DNA from: Pseudomonadota bacterium
GTDB taxonomy: Bacteria; Desulfobacterota; Syntrophia; Syntrophales; UBA5619
Assembly: GCA_018896355.1 (NCBI GenBank)
Contig: JAHIMW010000006.1
Location: 1-7,301, forward strand
Direction: 5' to 3'
Length of the DNA: 7,301 bases
Below the pieces are notes generated by a model that made no database searches, was not told the DNA's origin, and worked only from the letters and a program-made list of their open reading frames with translations. Both the position numbers and the translations under genes were made by a program. Positions 1 through 6,296 of this stretch are shown in pieces (positions within the stretch are counted from its first letter, which is position 1; each line of letters begins with the position of its first letter).

Positions 1-1240
1 ACTGCCGACGCCGGAGCAGGCGGCGGACGGGGCCGCGGAGATCGCCGAGGGCTATCGTTCTTACCGGCTCCGCCGGGTGATCAACGCGACGGGCGTCATC
101 CTCCACACAAACCTCGGCCGGGCACCCCTCTGCCGGGAGGCGATCGAGCGGGTCGTCGAGGTCGCCCGGGGCTATTCCAACCTTGAATATGACCTGGAGA
201 AGGGGGAGCGGGGGCTCCGCTACGACCATGTCCGGGGGCTCCTCTGCGCGCTGACCGGAGCGGAGGACGCCCTCGTCGTCAACAACAACGCCGCCGCGAT
301 CCTTCTGGTCCTCAATGCGCTATCCGAGGGGAAGGAGGCGATCGTCTCGCGGGGCGAGTTGATTGAGATCGGCGGGGAGTTCCGGATCCCCGACGTGATG
401 GAGAAAAGCGGCGCCCGCCTGAGAGAGGTTGGGACGACGAACCGGACGCGGCTTTCCGACTACGAACGGGCGATCTCTCCGGAGACGGGGATCATCCTCA
501 AGGTCCACACGAGCAACTTCCGGATCATGGGGTTCACCGAGGAGGCGGATCTGGAATCCCTTGTTGCCCTGGGGAAGAAACATCACCTTCCCGTCGTGGA
601 CGACCTGGGGAGCGGCTGCCTGATCGAACTGGACCGTTACGGCCTGGAGCGGGAGCCCACCGTCCGCGACTGCCTCGCCGCGGGGGCGGACGTGGTCACC
701 TTCAGCGGCGACAAGCTGCTGGGCGGACCCCAGGCGGGTATCATTCTCGGGAAACGGGAATTTCTGGAGCGGATCCGGCGGAACCCACTGAACCGGGCGC
801 TTCGGATCGACAAGCTGACGCTGGCGGCCCTGGAGGCGACGATGGTGAAGTACCTCCGGCCCGCGGAGGCGCTTGCCGACATCCGGGTCCTGCGGGCGCT
901 GACGGAGCCCATCGCCGATGTGAAGAGGCGGGCGAAGCGGCTGGCGGCGATCCTCCGGCGCGCGTTGCCGGAGGGGTTGGATATCCAACTTGTAACCGGC
1001 GTCTCGATGGCCGGCGGCGGGTCACTTCCCACCCGGGAGATCCCGACGCTCCTCGTCGGTCTGCGGGTTGCGTTCCTCTCGGCTGCCGCTCTGGAGGAAC
1101 GTCTCCGGCGGCGCGAGCTGCCGGTCATCGTCCGGGTGGCCGACGATCGGGTCCTGCTGGACGTCCGAACGGTCGATCCGGATGAGTTTGCCGAGATCCG
1201 GGACGCGCTGAAGGCCGTTCTAACGGAACATAAGGCGTGA
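1..1240 (+). CDS. selA: L-seryl-tRNA(Sec) selenium transferase, 5'-truncated by window edge
   Basis: SelA is a cytosolic PLP enzyme that converts seryl-tRNA(Sec) to selenocysteyl-tRNA(Sec) using selenophosphate. The reading frame (first full codon at position 2) is open from the window edge to TGA at 1238-1240, giving about 412 visible residues. Recognisable SelA blocks are RRVINATGVILHTNLGRAPL (codons from about 71), the VVNNNAAAILL block, and FSGDKLLGGPQAGII, whose Lys (codon 713-715) is the expected PLP-binding lysine. That Lys is residue 238 of the visible part against about 295 in E. coli SelA, so roughly 55-60 N-terminal residues lie upstream. The GTG at 77 should not be taken as the start: the family motif runs through it and the frame continues upstream. 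The stop overlaps or abuts the next gene (rluD), implying co-transcription. selB does not follow directly. Identity is very secure from motifs. Confidence 0.97.
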   Translation, partial: LPTPEQAADGAAEIAEGYRSYRLRRVINATGVILHTNLGRAPLCREAIERVVEVARGYSNLEYDLEKGERGLRYDHVRGLLCALTGAEDALVVNNNAAAILLVLNALSEGKEAIVSRGELIEIGGEFRIPDVMEKSGARLREVGTTNRTRLSDYERAISPETGIILKVHTSNFRIMGFTEEADLESLVALGKKHHLPVVDDLGSGCLIELDRYGLEREPTVRDCLAAGADVVTFSGDKLLGGPQAGIILGKREFLERIRRNPLNRALRIDKLTLAALEATMVKYLRPAEALADIRVLRALTEPIADVKRRAKRLAAILRRALPEGLDIQLVTGVSMAGGGSLPTREIPTLLVGLRVAFLSAAALEERLRRRELPVIVRVADDRVLLDVRTVDPDEFAEIRDALKAVLTEHKA

Positions 1241-1248
1241 GGGCTTCG

Positions 1249-2223
1249 ATGGACGGAGGTGAAAGTTATCACCGCTTCACGGTAGCGGCGGAAGATGTGG
1301 GCCTTCGCCTGGATCTCTTTCTGACCGCCCGGGAAATCGGTCTTTCCCGCACCCAGATCGGACGGGCCGTCGATGAGGGGCAAGTCCAGGTTAACGACCG
1401 ACCGGGCCGGGCCGGCCGGAAGATGAAGCCGGGGGATGTTGTCGCCATCGTTATCCCGGCGGCGCGGCCATCCGGGGTCATCCCCGAGGCGATCCCGCTG
1501 GAAATCCTCTATGAGGACGCATCGTTGCTGGTCGTCGACAAACCGGCGGGGATGGTCGTGCATCCGGCCGCCGGCCATTCGGGAGGGACACTCGTCAACG
1601 CGCTGCTGCACCACTGCCGCGATCTCTCGGGGATCGGCGGCGTGCTGCGCCCCGGGATCGTCCACCGCCTCGACAAGGAGACCTCCGGACTCATGGTGGT
1701 CGCCAAATCCGACCATGCCCACCGCGGGCTGGCCGGGCAGTTCAAGCGCCACGAGATGAAGAAGACCTACCAGGCCCTCGTATACGGGGATCCGAAGACG
1801 GACGGGGGAAGAATAGAGTCCGCCGTCGGACGCCACCCGACGGACCGCAAGCGGATGTCCACGCAGAGCCGCCGGGGACGGTCCGCCGTGACCGTCTGGC
1901 GCGTCCGCGAACGCTACATGGTTGCCGCCCTGTTGGAGGTGAATATCGAAACGGGTCGGACCCACCAGATCCGTGTCCATCTGACGGAGATCGGCCATCC
2001 CGTCGTCGGGGACCGGGTCTACGGCGGCGCCGGGAGAATCCGGGCCGTCGGCGATCCGGCGGCCCGCGCCCGGATGAAGGCGCTCGACCGGCAGGCCCTG
2101 CACGCCTGGCGTCTCGCCTTTACCCATCCTGTGACCGGGGAGGCGATGCGATTTGCCTCGCCGCCGCCGGAGGACATGGCCGGCCTCTGCGCGTTCCTCC
2201 ATGAGAGGGGAGGGGCGGGGTAG
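1249..2223 (+). CDS. rluD: RluA/RluD-family 23S rRNA pseudouridine synthase
   Basis: This enzyme isomerises uridine to pseudouridine in large-subunit rRNA. RluD acts on positions 1911/1915/1917 of helix 69. The product is 324 aa from the ATG at 1249, close to the roughly 326 aa of E. coli RluD. An N-terminal S4 RNA-binding domain (about residues 15-75, with LRLDLFL and the QVQVN turn) precedes the catalytic domain. That domain carries the signature GIVHRLDKETSGLMVVAK with catalytic Asp142, and the later ETGRTHQIRVHL motif. I chose ATG 1249 because GAGGG (1239-1243) sits 5 bases upstream. A GTG at 1237, overlapping the selA stop, would add four residues but has a poorly spaced ribosome site. 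The gene ends TAG, 3 bases before pgeF; the rluD-pgeF (yfiH) pairing is also seen in E. coli. Family assignment is firm. RluD rather than another RluA paralogue is inferred from the S4 domain, length and neighbour. Confidence 0.93.
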   Translation: MDGGESYHRFTVAAEDVGLRLDLFLTAREIGLSRTQIGRAVDEGQVQVNDRPGRAGRKMKPGDVVAIVIPAARPSGVIPEAIPLEILYEDASLLVVDKPAGMVVHPAAGHSGGTLVNALLHHCRDLSGIGGVLRPGIVHRLDKETSGLMVVAKSDHAHRGLAGQFKRHEMKKTYQALVYGDPKTDGGRIESAVGRHPTDRKRMSTQSRRGRSAVTVWRVRERYMVAALLEVNIETGRTHQIRVHLTEIGHPVVGDRVYGGAGRIRAVGDPAARARMKALDRQALHAWRLAFTHPVTGEAMRFASPPPEDMAGLCAFLHERGGAG

Positions 2224-2226
2224 GCC

Positions 2227-3036
2227 ATGTTCCGTTTCGCGCGCAGCGGGACCATAGAGTATCTTGAATCCGGGGAGCTCTCGGCGCAGGATTTCTTGAC
2301 CCACGCCTTCTGCACGCGGCGTGGCGGCGTGAGCCGGGCGCCGTACGATGGCCTCAACACGGGCGATCTCGTGGGGGATGAGGAAGAGGATCTCCTCCAA
2401 AATCTGAACCTGGTCAAAGACGCCTTCGCGATTCCGGACGGACGGCTGATCCTGATGAGGCAGCTCCATGGCGACCGGATCTATCTGATCGACGAAGAGG
2501 GTCCCCTGCCCGACGGGTTGCCCGAATGCGACGGCCTGATCACCGATCGTCCGGGGGTGGCTCTCGGGATCCGGACGGCGGACTGCGTCCCGCTCTTCTT
2601 CGTGGACCGGATCCGCCGGGTCATCGGGGCGGCCCATGCGGGCTGGCGGGGGACCGCCCTCGGCATTGCGGCCCGAATGGTCGCGACCCTCACCGAGCGG
2701 TTTTCCTCCCGCCCGGAGGATATTCTGGCCGTCATCGGGCCGGCGATCGGCCCCTGCTGCTATCAGGTCGACGCCCCGGTCCTGGCTGCTTTTTCCGCCG
2801 TGCCGGACGCCGATCTTTTTTTCCGTCCTTGCCCGCAGAAGGAGCGCTGGATGGTTGATCTCGCCCTTGCCAATCGTCTCCGGATTCTGGCGGCGGGGGT
2901 TCCTTCGGAAAACATTTACGCCTCCGGTCTTTGTACGTCGTGCCGGCAGGATCTCTTCTTTTCACACCGCGCCGCCGGCGGCCGTACGGGCAGACAGATC
3001 AGCCTCATCATGCTGTGCGATGGGGGGATGCACTAA
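2227..3036 (+). CDS. pgeF: Peptidoglycan editing factor PgeF (YfiH/YlmD, multicopper-oxidase-like 'laccase domain')
   Basis: The 269-aa product belongs to the YfiH/YlmD (DUF152, Cu-oxidase_4) family. E. coli YfiH is reported to keep L-Ser out of the peptidoglycan stem peptide at the UDP-MurNAc-amino acid step. Other family members have been described as purine nucleoside enzymes, so the exact substrate is not settled by sequence. The metal-binding residues are visible: His81 in QLHGDRIY, Cys120 in RTADCVPLFF and His137 in AAHAGWRGTALG, followed by IGPAIGPCCYQV. It has no signal peptide, consistent with a cytosolic enzyme. The start at 2227 follows a G-rich stretch (GGGGAGGGGCGGGG type) only 3 bases after the rluD stop, so translation is probably coupled. 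It ends MH-TAA, and a promoter for rho begins 8 bases later with no terminator between them, so read-through into rho is possible. Confidence 0.95.
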   Translation: MFRFARSGTIEYLESGELSAQDFLTHAFCTRRGGVSRAPYDGLNTGDLVGDEEEDLLQNLNLVKDAFAIPDGRLILMRQLHGDRIYLIDEEGPLPDGLPECDGLITDRPGVALGIRTADCVPLFFVDRIRRVIGAAHAGWRGTALGIAARMVATLTERFSSRPEDILAVIGPAIGPCCYQVDAPVLAAFSAVPDADLFFRPCPQKERWMVDLALANRLRILAAGVPSENIYASGLCTSCRQDLFFSHRAAGGRTGRQISLIMLCDGGMH

Positions 3037-3043
3037 AAAACGC

Positions 3044-3071
3044 TTGACATCCGGGAACGGTTGGGTATAGA
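3044..3071 (+). promoter_or_regulatory. Predicted sigma70-type promoter for rho
   Basis: A perfect -35 hexamer TTGACA (3044-3049) is followed after 16 bp by TATAGA (3066-3071), five of six matches to the -10 consensus. Transcription would start near 3078, leaving a 5' leader of about 230 nt before rho. It sits at the left edge of an AT-rich interval immediately after pgeF. It was found by eye; no start site has been measured. Confidence 0.75.
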
Positions 3072-3096
3072 AGAAAATCAAAATTCAGAAAGGCGT

Positions 3097-3195
3097 ATGC
3101 TAAGTCCTTCCTCTTGGATTGAATCCATAGATCAAATTAGCGACCCGAAAAAATCCGTGCACCTCTTTCATAAATCGATACATCACAAAATCTGA
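3097..3195 (+). CDS. Possible 32-codon leader peptide in the rho 5' UTR
   Basis: An ATG at 3097 opens 32 codons, MLSPSSWIESID... to ...HKSIHHKI, ending TGA 3193-3195. It lies fully within the predicted rho leader, about 19 nt after the expected transcription start. A purine-rich GAAAGG (3088-3093) precedes it, but at only 3 bases from the ATG, which is close for a ribosome site. E. coli rho also has a short leader ORF (rhoL) in its autoregulated leader. I see no sequence similarity to it, so the parallel is positional only. Codon use is AT-rich, unlike the neighbouring genes. An open frame of this length can arise by chance in AT-rich DNA, so this is a candidate only. Confidence 0.3.
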   Translation: MLSPSSWIESIDQISDPKKSVHLFHKSIHHKI

Positions 3196-3246
3196 AGTTA
3201 TTTTGGATGGATAATAACAAGCCACAGGCGATAGCGGTTTTTCAAA

Positions 3247-3276
3247 CGTAGCGGATGCGTTGCATCTGCGGATACG
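3247..3276 (+). promoter_or_regulatory. Hairpin in the rho leader, upstream of the ribosome-binding site
   Basis: GCGGATGC (3251-3258) pairs with GCATCTGC (3262-3269) across the loop GTT, giving 8 pairs including one G-U. CGTA (3247-3250) pairs with TACG (3273-3276) beyond a 3-nt bulge, giving a 12-pair imperfect stem. No T-tract follows, so it does not look like an intrinsic terminator. It ends 31 nt before the rho start codon and about 20 nt before its AGGA (3297-3300). A role in autoregulation or leader stability is inferred only from position. Confidence 0.45.
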
Positions 3277-3307
3277 AATCAACGCACATTTTAGATAGGA
3301 AACGAAA

Positions 3308-4555
3308 ATGCACATCGATGATATCAAGCGGCAACCGATCAGTGAATTGGCAAAGCTGGCCAAGGACCTCGACGTCCCGGGCGCCAGCGGCATGCGCAGG
3401 CAGGATCTGATTTTTGCGATCCTGCAGACCCAGGCCGAGAAAAACGGCGTGATCTCCGGGACCGGAGTCCTGGAGATCCTGCCGGACGGCTTCGGATTTC
3501 TCCGCGCCGTGGATTACAACTACCTCCCCAGTCCGGACGACATCTACATCTCCCCGTCACAGATCCGGCGGTTCAGCCTGCGGACGGGGGACACCGTTTC
3601 CGGCGAGGTCCGCCCCCCCAAGGAAGGGGAGAAGTACTTCGCCCTCCTCAAGGTGGACGAAGTGAACTTCGAGAGCCCGGAGGCGGCCCGCGACAAGATC
3701 CTTTTCGATAACCTGACCCCCCTCTACCCTGAGGAGAAACTGAATCTGGAGTTCGACCCGGAGAACCTCTCCACGCGCATCATGGACCTGTTCACCCCGA
3801 TCGGAAAGGGTCAGCGCGGTCTGATCGTCTCCCCGCCGCGGGCCGGCAAGACCGTCCTGCTGCAGGACATTGCCCACAGCATCACGGCCAACCACAAGGA
3901 GGTCATCCTGATGGTCCTGCTGATCGACGAGCGGCCGGAAGAGGTGACGGACATGCAGCGGAGCGTGGCCGGCGAAGTGATCTCCTCCACGTTCGACGAA
4001 CCGGCGACGCGCCACGTCCAGGTGGCCGAGATGGTGATCGAGAAGGCAAAGCGCCTGGTGGAGCACAAAAAGGATGTCGTCATCCTGCTCGACAGCATTA
4101 CCCGTCTTGCACGTGCCTACAACACGGTTGTGCCGCCCTCCGGCAAGGTCCTTTCCGGCGGCGTCGATTCCAACGCCCTCCACAAGCCGAAGCGGTTCTT
4201 TGGCGCCGCGAGGAACATCGAGCACGGCGGAAGCCTGACGATCATTTCCACCGCGCTGATCGATACCGGAAGCCGGATGGACGAAGTCATCTTCGAGGAG
4301 TTTAAAGGGACTGGCAACATGGAACTCCATCTCGACCGGCGCATCGCCGACCGGCGGGTCTTCCCGGCTTTCGATCTGATCCGTTCCGGGACGCGGAAGG
4401 AAGAGCTCCTGATCCCGAAGGCCAATCTCAACCGGATCTGGATCCTGAGGAGGCTCCTCCAGGAGATGAACCCCGTCGATGCGATGGAGTTCATGATGGA
4501 CAAGGTTCGGAAGACGGAGAACAACAAGCTCTTCCTGGATTCCATGAACTCGTAA
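3308..4555 (+). CDS. rho: Transcription termination factor Rho
   Basis: Rho is a hexameric RNA-dependent ATPase that loads on C-rich nascent RNA and dislodges RNA polymerase. At 415 aa it matches the standard length (E. coli 419). In order: a Rho_N helical segment (about 1-47); an OB-fold with the RNP1-like DGFGFLR (60-66); Walker A PPRAGKT with Lys181/Thr182; the LIDERPEEVTDMQ block containing the catalytic Glu (around 207-216); Walker B ILLDSITR with Asp262; the Q-loop/R-loop block (GGVDSNALHKPKRFFGAARN); and the arginine-finger motif SGTRKEELL with Arg363. All catalytic residues are intact and there is no inserted domain in the N-terminal half. The ATG at 3308 has AGGA (3297-3300) 7 bases upstream. 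Its own promoter lies at 3044-3071 with a leader of about 230 nt, which fits the autoregulation known for rho elsewhere. No obvious intrinsic terminator follows. Confidence 0.98.
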   Translation: MHIDDIKRQPISELAKLAKDLDVPGASGMRRQDLIFAILQTQAEKNGVISGTGVLEILPDGFGFLRAVDYNYLPSPDDIYISPSQIRRFSLRTGDTVSGEVRPPKEGEKYFALLKVDEVNFESPEAARDKILFDNLTPLYPEEKLNLEFDPENLSTRIMDLFTPIGKGQRGLIVSPPRAGKTVLLQDIAHSITANHKEVILMVLLIDERPEEVTDMQRSVAGEVISSTFDEPATRHVQVAEMVIEKAKRLVEHKKDVVILLDSITRLARAYNTVVPPSGKVLSGGVDSNALHKPKRFFGAARNIEHGGSLTIISTALIDTGSRMDEVIFEEFKGTGNMELHLDRRIADRRVFPAFDLIRSGTRKEELLIPKANLNRIWILRRLLQEMNPVDAMEFMMDKVRKTENNKLFLDSMNS

Positions 4556-4599
4556 ATCCGTTTCGCCGGCGCCCGGAGATAGAATATTACAAATATTGC

Positions 4600-4627
4600 T
4601 TGAATTTGCAGCGCAAATGGTTATAAT
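4600..4627 (+). promoter_or_regulatory. Predicted sigma70-type promoter for rpmE, with operator-like inverted repeat in the spacer
   Basis: A -35 TTGAAT (4600-4605), a 16-bp spacer and a perfect -10 TATAAT (4622-4627) lie in a short AT-rich patch after rho. Transcription would begin near 4634, giving a leader of about 77 nt before rpmE. The spacer overlaps a perfect 6+6 inverted repeat, ATTTGC-AGC-GCAAAT (4604-4618), placed where a repressor could block polymerase. Confidence 0.75.
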
Positions 4628-4710
4628 CCACCGCTTCGCGCCGACGGAAAACACCCAAAGCGATCGGAGAGACGGTCAGCGACAAAAAAAGAGAAGGAGA
4701 ACGGTTCATT

Positions 4711-4923
4711 ATGAAAGAGGGAATTCATCCGGAATACAAGGAAGCCACCATTACCTGTGTTTGCGGGAATGTGATCAAGACGAGGTCCACCAAGCCGGAG
4801 ATCAAAACCGAAATCTGCGCCCAGTGTCACCCGTTCATGACGGGGAAGCAGAAAATCATCGACACCGCGGGACGTGTGGAGCGGTTTAAAAGGAAGTACG
4901 CCGGCCTGGAAAATAAGGCATAG
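4711..4923 (+). CDS. rpmE: 50S ribosomal protein L31, zinc-binding (C+) type
   Basis: L31 sits in the central protuberance of the large subunit and contributes to bridges with the 30S subunit. The 70-aa product begins MKEGIHPEYKEATI, typical of the family, and has the normal length. Four cysteines, Cys16 and Cys18 (CVCG) and Cys36 and Cys39 (CAQC), form the zinc ribbon of the C+ class, as opposed to the zinc-free paralogue induced on zinc starvation. The start at 4711 is preceded by AAGGAG (4694-4699), with a slightly long 11-base spacing. It has its own strong promoter at 4600-4627. The Lys-rich C-terminal part (RFKRKYAGLE) is typical. No second copy is visible in this window. Confidence 0.97.
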   Translation: MKEGIHPEYKEATITCVCGNVIKTRSTKPEIKTEICAQCHPFMTGKQKIIDTAGRVERFKRKYAGLENKA

Positions 4924-5012
4924 AAGTTCTCTAAACGCTTGTCGATTTTTCCTAACGGGGGTTCCCGCCGCGGCGGCGCCGGGCGCGGGTTCTCCTGCCT
5001 TTGAGGTTTCTT

Positions 5013-5043
5013 AGACGGCGCTGGGGCTGCCGGCGCCGTCTTT
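5013..5043 (+). terminator. Weak intrinsic-terminator-like hairpin between rpmE and prfA
   Basis: AGACGGCGC (5013-5021) pairs perfectly with GCGCCGTCT (5033-5041) across an 11-nt loop, and the stem ends in only three T (TTTCC). A strong GC stem with a short U-tract suggests partial termination or a processing site rather than a full stop. prfA could still be reached by read-through from the rpmE promoter. The preceding interval (about 4957-4990) is very GC-rich with a 12-bp palindrome CCGCCGCGGCGG (4965-4976). I see no convincing separate prfA promoter. Confidence 0.4.
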
Positions 5044-5077
5044 CCGGAAAGTTTCTCATTTTTGTTAGCAGGTTGCG

Positions 5078-6148
5078 ATGTTTTCTAAACTGAAGGATAT
5101 CGAATCCCGATATCGGGATCTGGAACAGCTCCTCAGCGACCCGGCCGTTGTCGGCAAGCAGTGGGTCTATCAGAAATATGCCAAGGAACATTCCGATCTC
5201 AGTCTGCTCGTCGAGACCTTCCGCGAATACGAAAAGATCGGCCTTCGCATCGAGGAGGATCAGGCGCTCCTCCGGGAAAGCGACGAAGATCTGAAGGAGA
5301 TCGCCCGGGAAGAACTGCCCCAGTTGAAGGAATCTCTGGAATCCCTGGCGGACAAGCTGAGAATCCTTCTGCTGCCGCGGGACCCGAATGACGAGAAAAA
5401 CGTCTTCCTCGAGATCCGGGCCGGCACAGGGGGGGACGAGGCGGGGCTCTTTGTGGAAGACCTTTTCCGGATGTACGCACGCTTCACGGAGACCTGCGGC
5501 TGGAAGGTCGAGGTGATGAGCAGCACCGCCGCCGGCGGGATGGGCGGGTTCAAGGAGATCATCGCGCTGGTTACCGGAAAGGGCGCCTACAGCAAGCTAA
5601 AATACGAAAGCGGCGTCCACCGGGTTCAGCGGGTGCCGATCACGGAGGCGCAGGGGAGGATCCACACCTCGGCGGTGACGGTGGCGATCCTTCCGGAGGC
5701 GGAGGAGGTGGATCTCAAGATCGATCCCAACGACCTTAGGATCGATGTCTTTCATTCGAGCGGCCACGGCGGACAGAGCGTCAACACGACCGATTCCGCC
5801 GTCCGGATCGTCCATCTGCCGACCGGACTGATCGTCACCTGCCAGGATGAGAAATCCCAGCTCAAGAACAAGCACAAGGCGATGAAGGTCCTCCGGGCGC
5901 GGCTCCTCGATGCGGCGGTGAAGAAACACAACGATGCGATCTCCGAGACGAGAAAGAATCAGGTGGGAAGCGGGGACCGGAGTGAACGGATCCGGACCTA
6001 CAATTTTCCCCAGGGGAGGATGACGGACCACCGGATCGGGTTCACCTCCTACAGCCTGGAGAATTTCCTGAACGGCGATATCCAGCTCTTGATCGACGCG
6101 CTGACAACCCATTTTCAGGCGGATGCACTCAAGCAGTCGGGGCAGTGA
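5078..6148 (+). CDS. prfA: Peptide chain release factor 1 (RF1)
   Basis: RF1 recognises UAA and UAG in the ribosomal A site and triggers hydrolysis of peptidyl-tRNA. The 356-aa product matches the usual length. An N-terminal coiled domain (about 1-100) is followed by IRAGTGGDEA, the stop-codon recognition tripeptide of the P-x-T class (here Pro187-Ile188-Thr189 in HRVQRVPITEAQGRIHTSA; RF2 would have SPF), and the catalytic GGQ at 231-233 in SSGHGGQSVNTTDSA. The frame has no internal stop or programmed frameshift, again RF1 rather than RF2. The start at 5078 has AGCAGG (5067-5072) 5 bases upstream. The downstream partner prmC, which methylates Gln233, is the usual neighbour. The gene ends in UGA, a codon RF1 does not read. 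Confidence 0.98.
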   Translation: MFSKLKDIESRYRDLEQLLSDPAVVGKQWVYQKYAKEHSDLSLLVETFREYEKIGLRIEEDQALLRESDEDLKEIAREELPQLKESLESLADKLRILLLPRDPNDEKNVFLEIRAGTGGDEAGLFVEDLFRMYARFTETCGWKVEVMSSTAAGGMGGFKEIIALVTGKGAYSKLKYESGVHRVQRVPITEAQGRIHTSAVTVAILPEAEEVDLKIDPNDLRIDVFHSSGHGGQSVNTTDSAVRIVHLPTGLIVTCQDEKSQLKNKHKAMKVLRARLLDAAVKKHNDAISETRKNQVGSGDRSERIRTYNFPQGRMTDHRIGFTSYSLENFLNGDIQLLIDALTTHFQADALKQSGQ

Positions 6149-6158
6149 CATTGCCCCG
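6138..6158 (+). other. Hairpin enclosing the prfA stop codon
   Basis: CGGGGCAG (6138-6145) pairs with TTGCCCCG (6151-6158), eight pairs with one G-U. The five-base loop TGACA contains the prfA TGA. No T-tract follows, so it is not an intrinsic terminator by itself. It may protect the 3' end or be chance in GC-rich DNA. Confidence 0.4.
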
Positions 6159-6176
6159 GGGCCGGGTTTCGGGCAG

Positions 6177-6265
6177 GGAGACCTTTGAAAGATACCCCCA
6201 TTTTGTCACACCCGCGAATGCAGGAATGACGATTTTTCCTGTTCCAGGCGAAATTCAAAGGTCCC
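6177..6265. repeat. MITE-like inverted-repeat element between prfA and prmC
   Basis: The outer arms GACCTTTGAA (6180-6189) and TTCAAAGGTC (6254-6263) are perfect reverse complements. With one bulged A (6179) they extend by two further G-C pairs (6177-6178 with 6264-6265). Inside is a second, imperfect palindrome, GTCACACCCGC..GCAGGAATGAC (6205-6230, 8 of 11 pairs, loop GAAT). It resembles a decayed copy of the GTCATTCCCGC-type intergenic repeats I recall from many proteobacteria. The direct 4-mer GCAG flanks both sides (6173-6176 and 6266-6269), a possible but short target duplication. It encodes nothing. A T5 run (6233-6237) after the inner hairpin could give weak termination after prfA. Confidence 0.6.
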
Positions 6266-6296
6266 GCAGTGCCGGTGGCGAGGGAGATCCCATACG

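Noticed and set aside
77..79. GTG as the start of selA
   Set aside because: The frame is open upstream to the window edge and the family motif RRVINATG spans this codon, so the true start lies outside the window.
637..2637. A 666-codon open frame on the minus strand opposite selA-rluD-pgeF
   Set aside because: The translation is rich in Arg, Pro and Gly with no recognisable motif and lies opposite three well-identified genes; it is a codon-bias shadow in GC-rich DNA.
3100..3393. A 97-codon minus-strand frame across the rho leader
   Set aside because: It overlaps the rho start and its promoter, has no ribosome site that I can see, and its translation has no recognisable motif.
4622..4627. 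Zur-box reading of the AT-rich sequence around the rpmE -10
   Set aside because: Only a half-site-like match is present and it coincides with a perfect TATAAT, which is sufficient explanation.
3557..4654. A 365-codon minus-strand frame opposite rho
   Set aside because: It mirrors rho codons, has no domain motif and runs over the rpmE promoter; antisense shadow.
4596..4889. A 97-codon plus-strand frame overlapping rpmE
   Set aside because: It starts upstream of the rpmE promoter -35 and is out of frame with the clear L31 coding sequence.
4964..4989. A terminator from CCCGC/GCGGG pairing after rpmE
   Set aside because: The stem is five pairs with a long loop and no T-tract follows.
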